A stretch of 64,000 bases of DNA from Pseudocercospora fijiensis CIRAD86 (Eukaryota; Ascomycota; Dothideomycetes; Mycosphaerellales; Mycosphaerellaceae): the NCBI RefSeq assembly GCF_000340215.1, contig NW_006921537.1, positions 1,081,011 through 1,145,010 of the forward strand, in the 5' to 3' direction. Below the pieces are notes generated by a model that saw only the letters and a list, made by a program, of their open reading frames with translations, made no database searches and was not told the DNA's origin. The first letter of the stretch is position 1. Every line of letters starts with the position of its first letter. The translations under genes and the position numbers were made by a program. This document shows, one piece after another, positions 1-11,806 of the stretch.

Positions 1-1361
1 CGATTGAAGGGGATCGTTGCCGACTCAGAAGTGGCCCGGCAGAAGCAAGAAGAAGAGAATCAAGCGGTTCAACAGGCTCAGATCGCGAAGAGACAACGAG
101 TGAGCGCCGACATCAATCTCCATGATGCGATCGTCAATGGCACCAATTGGAATAGCGCAGGCAATTGGCTGTCTACAGTGGGACCTGCGAACCCTGGCGA
201 GAGAACGTTCAGCGAGCAAGATATCAAAGATACATCGGATAAGGAATTGAGGGCACTTAGAGAACGCATGAGCGGTCTTGGGCTGTGGGAAGGTGCGGAA
301 CCGAATAGGATCAAGATCACGCCTGAGAGGATATATGCCCTTGGATTTCACCCTACCCAGGATAAAGCATTGGTTTTCGCTGGCGACAAAATGGGCAGTT
401 TAGGTCTTTTCGATGCATCGCAGACTACACCAGAAAAGATTAAGCAAGAAGCGGACGACGCAGACGAGGACGGTGATGTCGACGACGAAATAGAGCCAGC
501 CATCACCACTTTCAAGATTCATACCAGGACAATATCGGCCTTCCAATTTGCACCGCATGATCACAACGCGCTCTACTCCGCCTCATACGACTCCTCAATC
601 CGCAAGCTGGACCTGCAGAAAGGAGTGGCTGTTGAAGCATACGCACCGGAAGACAAAGACGAAGATGCTCCGATTTCTGGAGTTCAGATATCTCACCTTG
701 ATCCCAACATGCTACATTTCACTACGCTCGATGGCCAATTTGGCATGAAGGACATGCGAACTCCAACACATCAAACCGCCGAACTCATGCAGCTGTCTGA
801 GAAGAAGATTGGGGTTTCAGCCTGCATCCGGCACATCCGCATCTGTTAGCCACAGCATCTCTAGATCGCATGCTAAAGCTTTGGGACCTGCGTAAGATCA
901 CCGGCAAAGCTGGTGATCGCGCACCGCATCTCGTTGGCGAGCATCTGTCGAAGCTGTCAGTCTCACACGCAGCATTCAACGGAGCAGGGCAAGTCGCGAC
1001 AGCTTCCTACGATGATACCGTCAAAATCTACGACTTTTCGGATTCGGGAGACTGGAAGGCTGGGCACTCGCTAACCGACAACGAGATCAGTCCCGCGACT
1101 ATCATACCTCACAACAATCAGACTGGGCGATGGGTAACTATCCTCAGAGCGCAATGGCAGATGCAGCCTCAGGATGCCATTCAGCGATTTGTCATCGGCA
1201 ATATGAATCGCTTTGTGGATATCTATACTAGTAAGGGTCAGCAATTGGCACAGCTTGGAGGAGATTCGATTACTGCTGTACCAGCAGTGGCACAATTTCA
1301 CCCTACCATGGATTGGGTTGGTGCTGGCACGGCATCTGGAAAGTTGTGTCTCTGGCAGTGA
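1..1361 (+). CDS. CMR1: CMR1/WDR76-like WD40 DNA-damage-binding protein, 5'-partial, with a one-base frameshift
   Basis: This is the C-terminal two thirds or more of a WD40 protein of the Cmr1/WDR76 family, nuclear proteins linked to DNA damage and protein quality control. The frame is already open at base 1 (Arg-Leu-Lys-Gly-Ile-Val-Ala), so the N-terminus lies before the window. WD-type blades are visible, for example [23 protein letters not shown] and [15 protein letters not shown], and the protein ends in LCLWQ with a TGA at 1359-1361. The frame breaks at a GGGG run (811-814). The upstream frame stops at 847-849, whereas the conserved continuation [18 protein letters not shown] runs from 816 in another frame. 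One extra G would restore a normal blade. No GT-AG intron fits the 7-nt overlap, so this is either a sequencing error in a G run or a real frameshift. The family call is by motif and overall pattern. Confidence 0.8.
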
Positions 1362-1700
1362 AGAAGTCAACTCATCGTCGAAATGACCTTCAGAAATACC
1401 CGCTTTAGATTCGAGCGGCATAGCAAAGCATGCTGTCTGGAGTCAAGCAAGAAGCTCAGGAGAATACAGCATCCGAAGTCAGAACCTCAGAAAAGAATTC
1501 ATGTTTCCCGGTGCAGCTTGCAGTAGAGGCCACAGTATTTTATCAAATTATCCATGCGATTACAAAGATGACTCCATAACTCGTGTCAAAAGCAAATAGG
1601 CCCAGTTGAGACACGAGCCGCGCAGCCAAACGCCATTCCGACATTCGTGGAGTCAAGTTTCTCAAGTGAGGCCTCGTCAGAGCTCACTTTTCAACAACAA
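1362..1700. other. Intergenic region, convergent 3' ends
   Basis: This stretch lies between the 3' ends of the CMR1-like gene (plus strand) and the small Cys-rich gene (minus strand). It has ordinary base composition and I see no further gene in it. Confidence 0.6.
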
Positions 1701-2198
1701 TCACTCCTTCTCTCCTCTGACGTCCAAACGCACGCGACGCAATGCCTCAAGAGCCCCGTCGCTCTCCTTGCGAGTCAGAAGGCCGCCGCCAACTTCCTCC
1801 TCATGAGCCTTCTCGAGCAATTTCTGCCAGTCCTGCTCTTCTGCTTTCGCCGCGAACCATTTTACTACCCAAGACTTCTTCCGCGGTCCTCGAGCCAGCG
1901 ATTCGCCATACCTGCGAGAATCAGTAATTTTCGAAAGCTGCTTCGCCTTCAGTTAAACACCCGTTGAAAGTACTCACTTCTTCAATACTGCCTCGCATGT
2001 CCTCGCATACGCGACACAATCGGGCTCGTGGTCCACCTCAGCACAGATGCAGGAAGTTGACGCGTTCTGGAAATCAGCCAGCTCTGATAATCCTATCTTG
2101 CACGCAAAAGAGCCGACTTCCATGCAGGGAAGGATGATGTCTTCGAAGGTGTATGTGTGGTGGCCTTCATCGCAACGGACTGTAAGCGGTCGACACAT
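1701..2198 (-). CDS. Small Cys-rich intracellular protein, paralogue of the gene at 2623 (two exons)
   Basis: Exon 1 is 2198 down to 1978. A 66-nt intron (1977-1912, donor GTGAGT, acceptor CTCGCAG) follows, and exon 2 is 1911-1701, giving 143 aa. The start is set by matching the divergent neighbour: both proteins begin M-C-x-P-L-T-V-x-C and align without gaps over 34 residues, with Cys at 2, 9, 25 and 33 in both. Further shared features are a Cys followed by a K-K/Q-Y-G segment, which in this gene spans the splice junction and supports the intron. The C-terminal half is charged and helical-looking (Lys/Glu rich). There is no signal peptide or membrane segment, so it is probably intracellular. 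The Cys/His pattern (C..C..H..C..C) suggests metal binding, but this is inference. I do not recognise a named family. Confidence 0.7.
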
Positions 2199-2484
2199 GA
2201 TTTGTAACGCTTCAGGTTCTTGGTGTATAAGGTACGAAATCCGACCTGAGAGCGCGACGATGTGCTGAAAATAGAAGAAGTGCAACTAGTGAGTATATAA
2301 TTCGAAGTTGTAGCGCGTATGCCTTGAAACAAGTGAAATGATCTTGACATATCTCGCAATAGCGAATTAACTGAAGAAAAAGTAATGTAAATGCTTTCTT
2401 CACTTCCTTGAATCTCACATGCAGGCCCCACTTTTCTTGTTTGCTCGTGACACGTTTGCGCGTGCGCATGCGCGTCTTCCCTTG

Positions 2485-2491
2485 CTATAAA
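2485..2491 (+). promoter_or_regulatory. TATA box of the Cys-rich gene at 2623
   Basis: TATAAAA lies about 130 bp before the ATG and is followed by a C/A-rich leader typical of filamentous fungal genes. A TCACATGCA motif lies upstream at 2415-2423. Confidence 0.55.
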
Positions 2492-2622
2492 AGCGCTCCA
2501 AGACACCTACAAACTTGCTCTCAAAAACAATCTACTAACTACGACCTCGACCTCGACCTCGACCAAACATCCAAACTACTACAACAACAATAACTCAACA
2601 CAGGCACCTACCGTACGCAACC

Positions 2623-3091
2623 ATGTGCGCGCCCCTCACCGTCAATTGCCAGCAGCGTAAGTCCACCTCTACCTTCACCCTCGACCGCTTCACTAACCAC
2701 ACATACTATACCTAGGCAACCACCGCTTCACCCTCCCCAAAAACCTGATCCCCTGTGTATCCCCAGGTTCCGAAGCCTGCAAAGCAGGCACCGCAGCACC
2801 TTCTCAGACCTGGCAGGTTTCCCCAACAGACTGTATGGGTAAGTTGATCCCGAGGGCGTGACGCCATTATAGAATCTCTCAAAAGACTCGTCGCTCGAGA
2901 CCTCGCTAATGCTTCAGCTCGCCCTTCTAGCCGTCAAGCGCAAAAACGGAACCTACGACGAGCGCAAATGCATCTCCAATTTGAAGCAGTATGGCCAAAA
3001 GGTTTGGAAGATGAATAAGGGACTTGAGGATGAGAAGAACAAGGAGAAGAAGAACAGTGGTGAGGAGGGAGGGAAGTGTGTTGTTCAGTAG
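2623..3091 (+). CDS. Small Cys-rich intracellular protein, paralogue of the minus-strand gene at 1701-2198 (three exons)
   Basis: Exons are 2623-2656, 2716-2838 and 2931-3091 (105 aa). Intron 1 is GTAAGT...CCTAG (59 nt) and intron 2 is GTAAGT...TCTAG (92 nt). Splicing at these sites gives a continuous frame starting MCAPLTVNC. It matches the divergent neighbour gap-free for 34 residues (Cys 2, 9, 25, 33; H14; T17; P24; G29-S30) and again in the Cys...LKQYG segment. The C-terminus is Lys/Glu rich and ends in CVVQ. No signal peptide is visible. A second possible acceptor (TTCAG at 2911-2916) would shift the frame and lose the similarity. The function is unknown. The head-to-head arrangement with 424 bp between the ATGs suggests a tandem-inverted duplication and perhaps shared regulation. 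Confidence 0.75.
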
Positions 3092-3515
3092 AGAGGATGC
3101 CTACTGCTGATACAACTGGGCGACTGACTGGAGGATTGACTTGAGGAACCGACTCTGATTTTTTATTTGTTGGGATGGAGACCTCGAGTCGAGTTGATTC
3201 CACATACAATGCATGAAGCAATACACGACACACGACAAGTAGATTGGCGTAATTCTGGGTTTCGGTGAAGCATGAAGCGAGGCATTCTATAGGGAGTGCT
3301 ACATACACAAGAATTTGATATCCACAACTCGCTCCAAACTTGACATGCCTCTGACAGCGCTACGGTCTGCAATCTGGACACCGTGACTTGTAACACACGG
3401 CGCAGCGCCTCTAATCCTTCACCACCAGCTTTCCCGGCACATGCGAGCCGAACTGGCTATCGCAGAGAGCTGGCCAGGAGCGACTGCAGTACCGTTCGGG
3501 CAACGGCTCAGGCTC
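3092..3515. other. Intergenic region
   Basis: This is the 3' flank between the Cys-rich gene and the hexokinase stop codon. Short frames here lack coding character. Confidence 0.5.
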
Positions 3516-5086
3516 CTATGCCTGGCTCGCGTTTGGCTTGGCAGCTGCGGTGCCCTTGAGCATCGCATCTGCGTCTCGAATGCCCATGACCTTGCCTTCC
3601 TGCACGCGCTTGAGGGTCAAAGCAGCGATCAAAGCAGCACCGACACCAGAACCATCTTCAGCAGGAAGGATCTCAATCGGGTCGTTGCCCCTTCCAAGCG
3701 GCTTGCCATCACGGCCCTTCTCCCAGTCGAGGATTTCCTTAAGTGCTTGTGCGCCGCGTTGCTAATACAAGTCAGTATGTGAAATGTTGGTGATACTGAA
3801 ACTGGACTTACCTTGAAGTGAGGGTACTTGTTAAACACCGATCCATCGGCGCCTACGTGGCACGTCTTGTAGCCCTTCTTCTTGGCAATGGCGGCAACAC
3901 CACACGCACTAAGTCTGGCGGATCGGGTGCCAATCAGCTCAGCCAACCTTCTAATCAACTCGAGCTCTGGCTTCTGGCAATTGATCTTCATCTTGTCGTA
4001 AAACAGGTCATAAGACTCCTGCAAGTTTTCAAAGGGATCGTTCTCGATATCAGACAGGAAAGAGGCATCGAGCGAATATGGCTTCTTCAGTGATGAGATG
4101 TCTTGACCTTGGAAGATATGCTGCTTCTCCGCAAGGTCGACAAGCACAAGACGGAAGAGCTCGCCGAGGTAGAGACCTGCAATCATCTTCTCAAAAGCCT
4201 GCTGACCAGGGCGAGGAGAGTCCTTGTCGATAATGACGTCGTAGGGTGTGCGTGGCAGAATCTTGTGCTCATTATCAAAAGCACCCCATTCGCAGTTGAT
4301 GGCAATCTCCTGCTTTGGGTCCATCTTCCAGTGCTCGAGCTTGGGAACATCGCCCGCGTGTTCCATGTAAGCAGCGTTGCAGCCAGTGCCGAAGATGCAT
4401 CCAATTCTGATCTCCGGATCTGTATAGGCACTAGCTATCAAGGTACCGGTCGTGTCATTGATCAGGGCGGTGAGCTTGATGGGGACTCCACGCTCCTCCA
4501 AAGCCTTCTCAAAAGGTGGCACGACGTCCTTACCCTCCACGCCGTCAATGTCGAAGCCCTTGGTCCATCGTTGAAGCACGCCGTGATCAATGTAGTCCTG
4601 AGTGGCAGGGTAGGAGAAAGTAAAGCCGAGCGGGAGCTTGTCCAGCTTCTCGCCCTCGTGGTGGTATTCGATGAATTGCTGCAGACAGTCTGCTATGTAT
4701 GCCCACAGTTCATCGGCGTTGCCCGTCTTCAGCTCCTCTGGCATGCGGTATTTGGACTGAATGATGTCGAATTCTCCTCGCTCTTCTGGCAGGTTGATCT
4801 CGCAGACACGGAGGTTGGTGCCTCCCATATCAAGGGCAAGGAAGGTGCCAGTCTCATATCCGTCTGGGTAGCCCATGACCCATGTTGGGTTCATGGGAAT
4901 GCTACCGCCTTCCTTGGTCAAACCCTTGTCGAGTTCGCTGATGAAATGGTCGGTGATGGCTTTGAGCTTGGCCGTGTCGACGGTGAAGAGCTCTTCGAGG
5001 CGTTTAATTTCTTGGAGGAGGTCTTTAGGAATATCGGCCATGGAGCCTCTACGGCTAGGCTTGCGCCTGGGACCCAGGCCCACCAT
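3516..5086 (-). CDS. hxk: Hexokinase
   Basis: Cytosolic hexokinase, which phosphorylates glucose and fructose with ATP at the entry to glycolysis. Exon 1 is 5086-3812, a 50-nt phase-0 intron (3811-3762, GTAAGT...ATTAG) follows, and exon 2 is 3761-3516 (506 aa, close to fungal hexokinases). The small-domain phosphate loop FLALDMGGTNLRV, the sugar-binding LGFTFSYPATQ, the LINDTTGTL segment, the FGTGCNAAY loop and the CEWGAFDN segment are all present. After splicing, the C-terminus has the adenosine-binding AEDGSGVGAALIAALT. The start chosen is MVGLGPRRKPSRRGS, the usual fungal hexokinase N-terminus. The frame is open further upstream through a CCCATA repeat, but that reads as 5' leader. A large transposon begins about 440 bp upstream of this ATG. 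Confidence 0.93.
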
Positions 5087-5525
5087 TTTGGCAGCGTCGA
5101 AGGCGTGAGAATCAGGAGTTTTGGGGGGTTGTAGAGGTGAGGATTCAGCAGAAGCTGACGGGAATGGAAATGGACGGGGTCTATACAAGTCAGCTCTGAT
5201 GTCGCAAGGAGACTGGGCGTCGCAGTCGTAGTTTCTGCTGCTAAGCTGTGATCTCGGACGCGCCTTCTGTCTATGCAGAACCAACCGGCGTGCAGAAGAA
5301 GGAATGATGGAGGATGCTCTTGGCACTGTCGGCTCTACCTCGATGCTATCCATGCCCATACCCATACCCATACCCATACGCCATACCCTACCCTACGCTG
5401 CCTCCCATGACGTTCCGAAGAGCGAGGCATGGCGACCGAGGGAGCGCCGTACGTCATGTCGAGGCGATTGCTCTCGGGGCCTGAGGCCACCACAATCGCC
5501 GAGGCCGAGGAAATGGAGAAACACG
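5087..5525. promoter_or_regulatory. Hexokinase leader and promoter, cut off by a transposon
   Basis: This is GC-balanced host DNA upstream of the hexokinase ATG. It contains a short CCCATA tandem run (5351-5396). Its upstream side ends at the direct repeat GTCAAAAAT (5526-5534) that marks the transposon boundary, so the original divergent promoter shared with PPM1 is now split. Confidence 0.5.
5351..5396. repeat. CCCATA/CCCTA short tandem repeat
   Basis: Several CCCATA units run in tandem, then degenerate to CCCTA. If translated with the hexokinase frame they give Met-Gly repeats, but I read them as untranslated leader. Confidence 0.7.
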
Positions 5526-5550
5526 GTCAAAAATGAGCGCAGCGCCGGTC

Positions 5551-5580
5551 TGACCACCGAAATCGCCGAGCTGACTACCG
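5551..5580 (+). repeat. Left terminal inverted repeat of the 6.2-kb element
   Basis: Thirty nt ending in GAGCTGACTACCG, matched in reverse complement at 11727-11756 with three transitions. The motif TGAC(C/T)ACCG occurs twice inside the arm. Confidence 0.7.
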
Positions 5581-8500
5581 CGGTGGTTAGGAACTCTAAA
5601 ATGACAGGGGGTTAGCCGAGGTTAAGCTGAAAGGTATGATATACCAATGTGCGGGGAAAGGCATACCTTTCCCTATTGCTTTCCTATACTATTTACTATA
5701 AATACAAATACGAATAAGAAAACTATAGAATAGTAAAGATATTAAATATTCTACCGACCTATACTAAGAACTAGATGCTAACGCCGCTATCCTCGGTAAA
5801 CCTACCGCGGGAGAGGCCTATTCTATTGCAAATCGTATATTATTCTAATACTATTCCGATTTTATTCCGATTAAATCTAATTTAGATACTAAAAGCAATT
5901 TAAGGTCGATCTTACCGAAGGGGATAGCCCCCCTACGACTGCTTAGCTCGGATTTAACGACGATAATACCTACGAGAGGGACTACTAAGGGCTAGAATTT
6001 AAGGAGTACGACGAGGAGTACTATAAAAGCCGATTAGCGGTACTATATATCGACGACGACGTTAAGAACGTTATAAGATATATAAGGGCATTCCTATTGC
6101 AATATTAAAGGAATAAGAACTTATTTGCAATAGGATAGGATTGTTATTACCTCGAACCGCGACGCTATTCGGGCTCGTTTTGTCGAATACGTAACCGCGA
6201 TACCGTAATATCCGAAGACCTACGAAGATAGATACGTATACGTAATCGACTACTCTGCGACTAGTGCTAAGCTAGAGCTAGATATAAGTAGATTCTTAAT
6301 CCGATATTATTCCGACCTTATCGCTTTAAGAAACGATTAAGAAACGATTAGTAAAGATAGCTAAGAGAGAGGTAGATATAATATAGTATTCCCTTAGTAG
6401 GAACGAAGGGGGCTATTCTAACAATATCTAGTTGCTTAGGCAATATACCGTATACTAAGACGTCGTACGACTGCTTAGGTATTAAGCAGTGCTAGTAGTT
6501 ATACGAGAACCTAGCATCTATAGATTACTACGAGGTCCCGGAAGAATAGTAGAAGACGAGAAAGAGATTAAATCTCGAAAGGTTTAACGAGGATAATCCT
6601 AATCTAGCGAGAAAGAACGCGTTAAGGTATATAATTCTAATATTAATAGTTTTATAGGCGAATAACAGCGATAGGCTCTACTAGTCGCTCCGAAAAGAGT
6701 TCGATAATAGGACATTCTATAAGGCCTTTAGGTACGACTCTTATAAGATGAAGTTTAGATTCTTTAATCTACGTATAAGTAATAAATCCTATACTAATGT
6801 TAATCTAATATCAAGCTAATAGCATTCTAATGTAAATAGTTTCCTATACTAATACTAAACGAAACAGCTTAAAAGGATAATACTAGGCGAAGGATTTATC
6901 TGCTATACGAACTACGACTCTTCTAGCCTAAATAAATACGATTATCGCTTCCGTGCGATTAAGCTAGTAGAGAATGTCGATTACAAATAGATATAGAGCC
7001 TAGTTACAGAGGTAAACAATTAGTCTAGGATTCTAATTACAAAGCGATAGTATACGGAGATCGTATAAGGGACGAGCCTACGGAGGATATACCGTAAGTG
7101 CAAATGGATTCGGATTAGATTCCGAATAAATTAATATCGCAATTAGGTTACAATCACCTCCCCTCTAGACTAGATTTCCTTAAGAAGATTAGTTGTCTAG
7201 TTAAAATAAGGAAGATCGTACCTATTAACTTTGCGGCATGTCCTTACGTTATCTTCGTATCCTTTTATTAGTATTGTTATCTACCGCCGCCGCCTATACG
7301 ACCGCTTTAATCCTATAAGGATAAAATCTTAAGACTTGTTACTTAAACGCTATTAGTAACGATAACACTATATATATTAAGCAAATAAGAATCGTATAGC
7401 AAACGGTTAAGAAACTAATTAGAACGGGATAAGCCGTCTTCCTTTAGACGTTCGCCTTATAGTAGTACCTCCGAGATAAAGGGGTTTACGCTCTTAGCGA
7501 AATTTATCTTAGTCTAGAGAATACTAATAACATTAGACGGGAAATCCGACGACAAAAGCTTATTTATTACCTAGACGGAACGACGATAAATAGAGTCTAA
7601 TTTAAGTATAATATCGAGCGGAAGAACCCCGAAACGGTAAGTAAGTCGATTCCTATTCGATTGTTATTCCGTTTACATCCGATTTATATTCGATTTATAT
7701 TACTTTATTAAAGCAATCCGATTCTACTAACATTCGATTTAGCAATATATTTAGGGTATATAGTAGATAGAACAAGAGTGTATAACTATTACATTCTTCG
7801 TAAAGTAGGCGTCGCTATTCCTTTCCTTCGATACCTTCGAGGTCGATATATCGTTTTAACGTATTAAGGAAAAGAATATAAACGAAGTAATTCTCGGACG
7901 ATAGGATAAAGAGCGAACTATTCGTAAGTAATTCGCATTCCGATACTATTTAAATGTTATTCTATTCTAAATACATTCTTAGTCCTTGTCTTCGCCCGAG
8001 CCTATATCCGTAGAGAATCCGAGTCTATATACTAGAACTTCTTTACGCGAGTCTTCGGAAAGATACGTAAGGTTACTAGAACGGCAGTAACCTTTTACTA
8101 TATCTACGGTAAAGGAATTCGAGCGGTCGTAACCGACCTAAACTTAAAGTAGGCTAAAGGTATAAGAAAGCATTCTTATAGTAATAACATTACGATAACA
8201 TTGCGATAATAAACGCTTCTCCTAGGCTTAGGACTTTATCTTTAAGAAATTGACTATTAAAACCGCGATTAGAGGGTGTAACTCGAATATATTATCCTCT
8301 ATTACGTAATCTATTAGCGGAGGAACATTAATAAGGCTATTTAGAACGAGAGCCTATACGATCGATCGATCCTTTTCGCTCGGATAGATAGTATCCGTAG
8401 ATTGAAATTAAAAGAGGCTTACATTAAGGAAGTTAAAGCTTTAGTAGGTAAGTAAGAAAGCTTTTAGATTAGAATCTAAAATAAATCCTATCGCTAGGTT

Positions 8501-8921
8501 ATTTAAACGAGAAAGTAGTAAGGTAGGCTAGGTATAAGCTCTATCGCTATATCCGCTATAGCCTAGCACCCGCCTTCTTAAATATTCCTAAGGCAACTTA
8601 GCGGACAATTAGATACTATACTAATACAATCGAGTTAGCCGGGAAATAGGGGTACTATACTAGAAAGTATCGGGAAATTCTACCTACGATTAATGCGTAT
8701 ATTAAAGCTTTCTAAAAGGTTTCCGATTAGTTTAACAAAGCAATAACATTAAAATAGCGCTACTATCTTAGATCGAAAGACTCTAATATCTGTAAAAAAC
8801 ATCGAGTTCTATAGCGTTCGTTTAATATAGCGGGCTTACTCCGTATACTCGTTAGCAACGAAGAGTGAATACTAATATAGTATAAGTAATCGTTATTCGA
8901 ATAGTATCGGAATAATATTAA

Positions 8922-9257
8922 CTTCCCTATCTAGAGAACCGCCGTCGTAAACGGGATACGATAGAAAAGAGAACGGAACGAGAATTTAATAAGGATACAA
9001 TCGTCGCCGAAGAACCGAGTAGTACTTAGATACTAAAGCGGCGTCGTTCGGCGCTATCGTTACGAGCGAAGGAAAGTCTAGCCTTGCGTAAAGTAACTAG
9101 TACGCCGACACTACCGAGTATACCGGCGACTAGCGACGATATACCGCCGATCGACGTAGAGCTTCTAAAACAGTAGAATAAGGCGAAACGAGAGATACTA
9201 GATCTCCTTCGCGAGGAAATAGTATTAAAAGAACAGATAAGAGAGAAAGGTTTGTAA
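8922..9257 (+). pseudogene. RIP-degraded ORF C-terminus inside the 6.2-kb element
   Basis: A single frame reads a basic segment (RRRKRDTIEKR), then a Ser/Pro linker and a coiled-coil-like tail (REILDLLREEIVLKEQ), and stops at TAA 9255-9257. In-frame TAG and TAA codons at 9016-9260 are explained by CAG to TAG. This resembles the C-terminal end of a transposase-type protein but has no diagnostic motif. The upstream part of the ORF appears in another frame, so an intron or a shift lies near 8.9 kb. Confidence 0.4.
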
Positions 9258-11726
9258 TTAGTATATTAAAGGATTTAGATTAGTATAGGAAACGATTTAG
9301 ACTATAATACAAAAATAATTATAACTACTAGTATTTACTTCTATAAGATTCTTAACCCGCCTAGAACTCCCCCGCTATTCTATTCCTATCCTATTCTTAT
9401 TCTATTCCTATACTATTCTTATTCTATTCTTATTCCTTCGTTACCGCTCTAAGAGCCCTTAAGCTATCGTCCGCGAGATCTTAGAACAATACTCGGTATT
9501 TACAGCTACGGAAGAGGTCTTAGGTCTATCTGTTTCGTAAATAGGTCGGATAGCGATCGTGCTATCCCTACTAACGTAGAAGACCGATAGCGCTCCCGAA
9601 ATTAATCTAAATAGAATAAGAATAGACTTGCAATCGTTTAAGATATAAATAAGAGTAGGCTTACCGCATTTCCTCGCTTATATCTAGGCACTCGAATAGA
9701 ACTATAAGAGAGAGGCTATAGATCGGGAAATCCCTATCGAGGATATAAGGGCTGCTAAGCTAGTACTAGCTTAGGCGGAGGGGCTATCCGGACTAGTAGC
9801 GTAGGCGTAATAGGCGGATTAATCGAAGGCTCGGGCGTAGGCCTTTTCGGGGGCTAAGCCGGGGGGGTTTTAGTACTAGGCTCTCGCTTAATATTAGAAT
9901 CCGAAACGGATGTTATTAGTTTCGGATTGCGAGAAGGCGCCGACGGGGCATTTACTACATTCTATTTAGAAGCGGATACTACGAGCTTCTCGAGGTCCCC
10001 GAGGGGGTTTTCTTCCTCTAGGTTATAGACCGAGCCCTCCGACTTACCCGAAGAAATTACTATCGGCGCTAATTTATACGATTTAGAAATACTAGAAATA
10101 TTAGTAAGAGGTCGACGATAGATAGGATAAAACGAAGATTATTACTTACCGCCGTCGCGACTCTTTAGTTTTATTCTTATCGTCCGTAGCAGTCCTATAA
10201 GCAAGGTTAATTTTTTTAAGGCGTATTTCTACCGTCGTAGGTTAAATAGATTTGTATTCTAATTATAAACCTTTTTATCGGACTCGATTTCCGGATAGCG
10301 ACAGGACTCTTAGGCCGTACCGCTATAGGACTTAGTCCTAACTATTCCGATTCCTCGTCGTCCTTGTTAGCGTCGCTATTGTTAGTACTTATCGATAGAG
10401 TTCTTTCTCGAGGTATCGGATTTTTCGAAGATGTAGCCGTTTTATCTCGATTAGACCTATAATTTATTAGTACTAAATTAAGTATAGAAACAGAGGCATT
10501 TAAAGACTTAGTATTATAACCCGTTGCTTTTACCGACTAAGATTCTTTAGCCTTACCGCCCCTAAGAAAAGTTAGTAAAAAATTATTTAAATCTGAAATT
10601 ATTAAGAAAGCCCGAGAACTATTATTAGATTCTTATTAGTTTGAGAATAGTTTAACAGTACTTATTGCTTTCTTATTAGTATTAGAAGGGTATCTCCTAA
10701 CTCTAACGCTACGCTAACTATACTAAAAAAACCCTACTTATAAGGTCTCCCTACTTAAAATAATATCGTCGAGGTTAGCCGCGAACTTAGCCTTAGCCTT
10801 GCTCTTCTTAGACGAGCGTAAGCTACGTAGGGTAGCAGGCTTTTCTAAAACGAATAAGAAACTATTAGTACTTTTTCTTAAACTATTCTAAAACCAATAA
10901 TATACCGATCCTGTCTGCCTTCTTTAGAGTAGTATTAGCAGCCTTCTTTAGCGTCTTCGGCTTTAGCGCACTTGCCGCCTTCTTAGTTTCGTTAATATAG
11001 GCGTTGTTAGTAGCGATAGCTATCTTACGATACTATTCTAAATAGAATTAGCCTATATTCAAACGTTTCTAAAACCATTCCGATTAGTATTATATACTCT
11101 TAGCCTTTTTCTTCGCCTTCTATCTATCTTAACCTTTGCTCTTCTCGAATATAAGACTATATCTACCTTTGTCGGTATTTATATATATATAGGCGAGAAG
11201 GGCGGAGGAGTCTTAGAATAGCTTATACTAAAACTAATTAGATACTATTGCTAATATATTTAGATTAGAAAAAACTTACTAAATATATATCGTTATCCTT
11301 ACTAGCGGTAACGCGATAGATTACCTCGCTTAGTACTAGAATTTAGTCGTCGTCTAAGAAGGTATTTTCGTCTATAACTAACTTAAATGCCTCGAAGCCT
11401 TAAAAGCAATTAGAAATAAATAGCAATAGAATAATAAAAGGACTTACTAATAGTTTTATATTCTTGCCCGCCGTATCGATATATGCGAGGTAGTCCTTAT
11501 TATTAATAAGCTTCTAAGATAGGGCTATAGTAGAATCGAGTTTAAATAGATTAGTAAATCGAGTTAGAATAGATTAAAATTAGATTCTAAATAGACTAAC
11601 GCTAGTAGAAGCTGCTATAGTAGGGGAAAGGAATAAGGGTTGCTTTCGGAAAGTCGAGCTTGTTTAAGCCGAGCGCGCGTACTAACCTACGCACGGACCA
11701 TTACGGCTTTCTCCGATTGGTCAATT

Positions 11727-11756
11727 CGGTAGTCAGCTCGGTGGTTTCGGTAGTCA
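11727..11756 (-). repeat. Right terminal inverted repeat of the 6.2-kb element
   Basis: Reverse complement of 5551-5580 with 27/30 identities. It lies 16 nt inside the right-hand GTCAAAAAT copy. Confidence 0.7.
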
Positions 11757-11806
11757 GGATTTCTGTGTCCCCGTCAAAAATCAATGTCGCATAATGGCTA
11801 AAGTAG

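Larger units (their letters stand above)
5526..11781. mobile_element. RIP-degraded DNA transposon, possibly Mutator-like, inserted between hexokinase and PPM1
   Basis: This 6.2-kb TA-rich tract has no open frame longer than a few dozen codons, and its base composition changes abruptly at both ends. GTCAAAAAT occurs in direct orientation at 5526-5534 and 11773-11781. Exactly 16 nt inside each copy lies one arm of a 30-nt inverted repeat (27/30 matches, the three mismatches all transitions). A 9-bp target duplication with inverted termini is what Mutator-like elements make (family knowledge). On the plus strand a reading rich in TAG stops runs to a clean C-terminus at 9257. A possible second coding region lies on the minus strand around 9.5-11.6 kb. 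I could not recognise a transposase catalytic motif, so the superfamily is inference. Confidence 0.65.

Noticed and set aside
3441..3782. 113-codon plus-strand open frame
   Set aside because: Antisense to the last hexokinase exon; no own features.
4103..5134. 343-codon plus-strand open frame
   Set aside because: It lies wholly antisense to the hexokinase coding region and is explained by codon bias of that gene.
5351..5396. Telomere-like CCCTA units
   Set aside because: Only two to three CCCTA units inside a CCCATA run in the middle of a gene region; an ordinary microsatellite.
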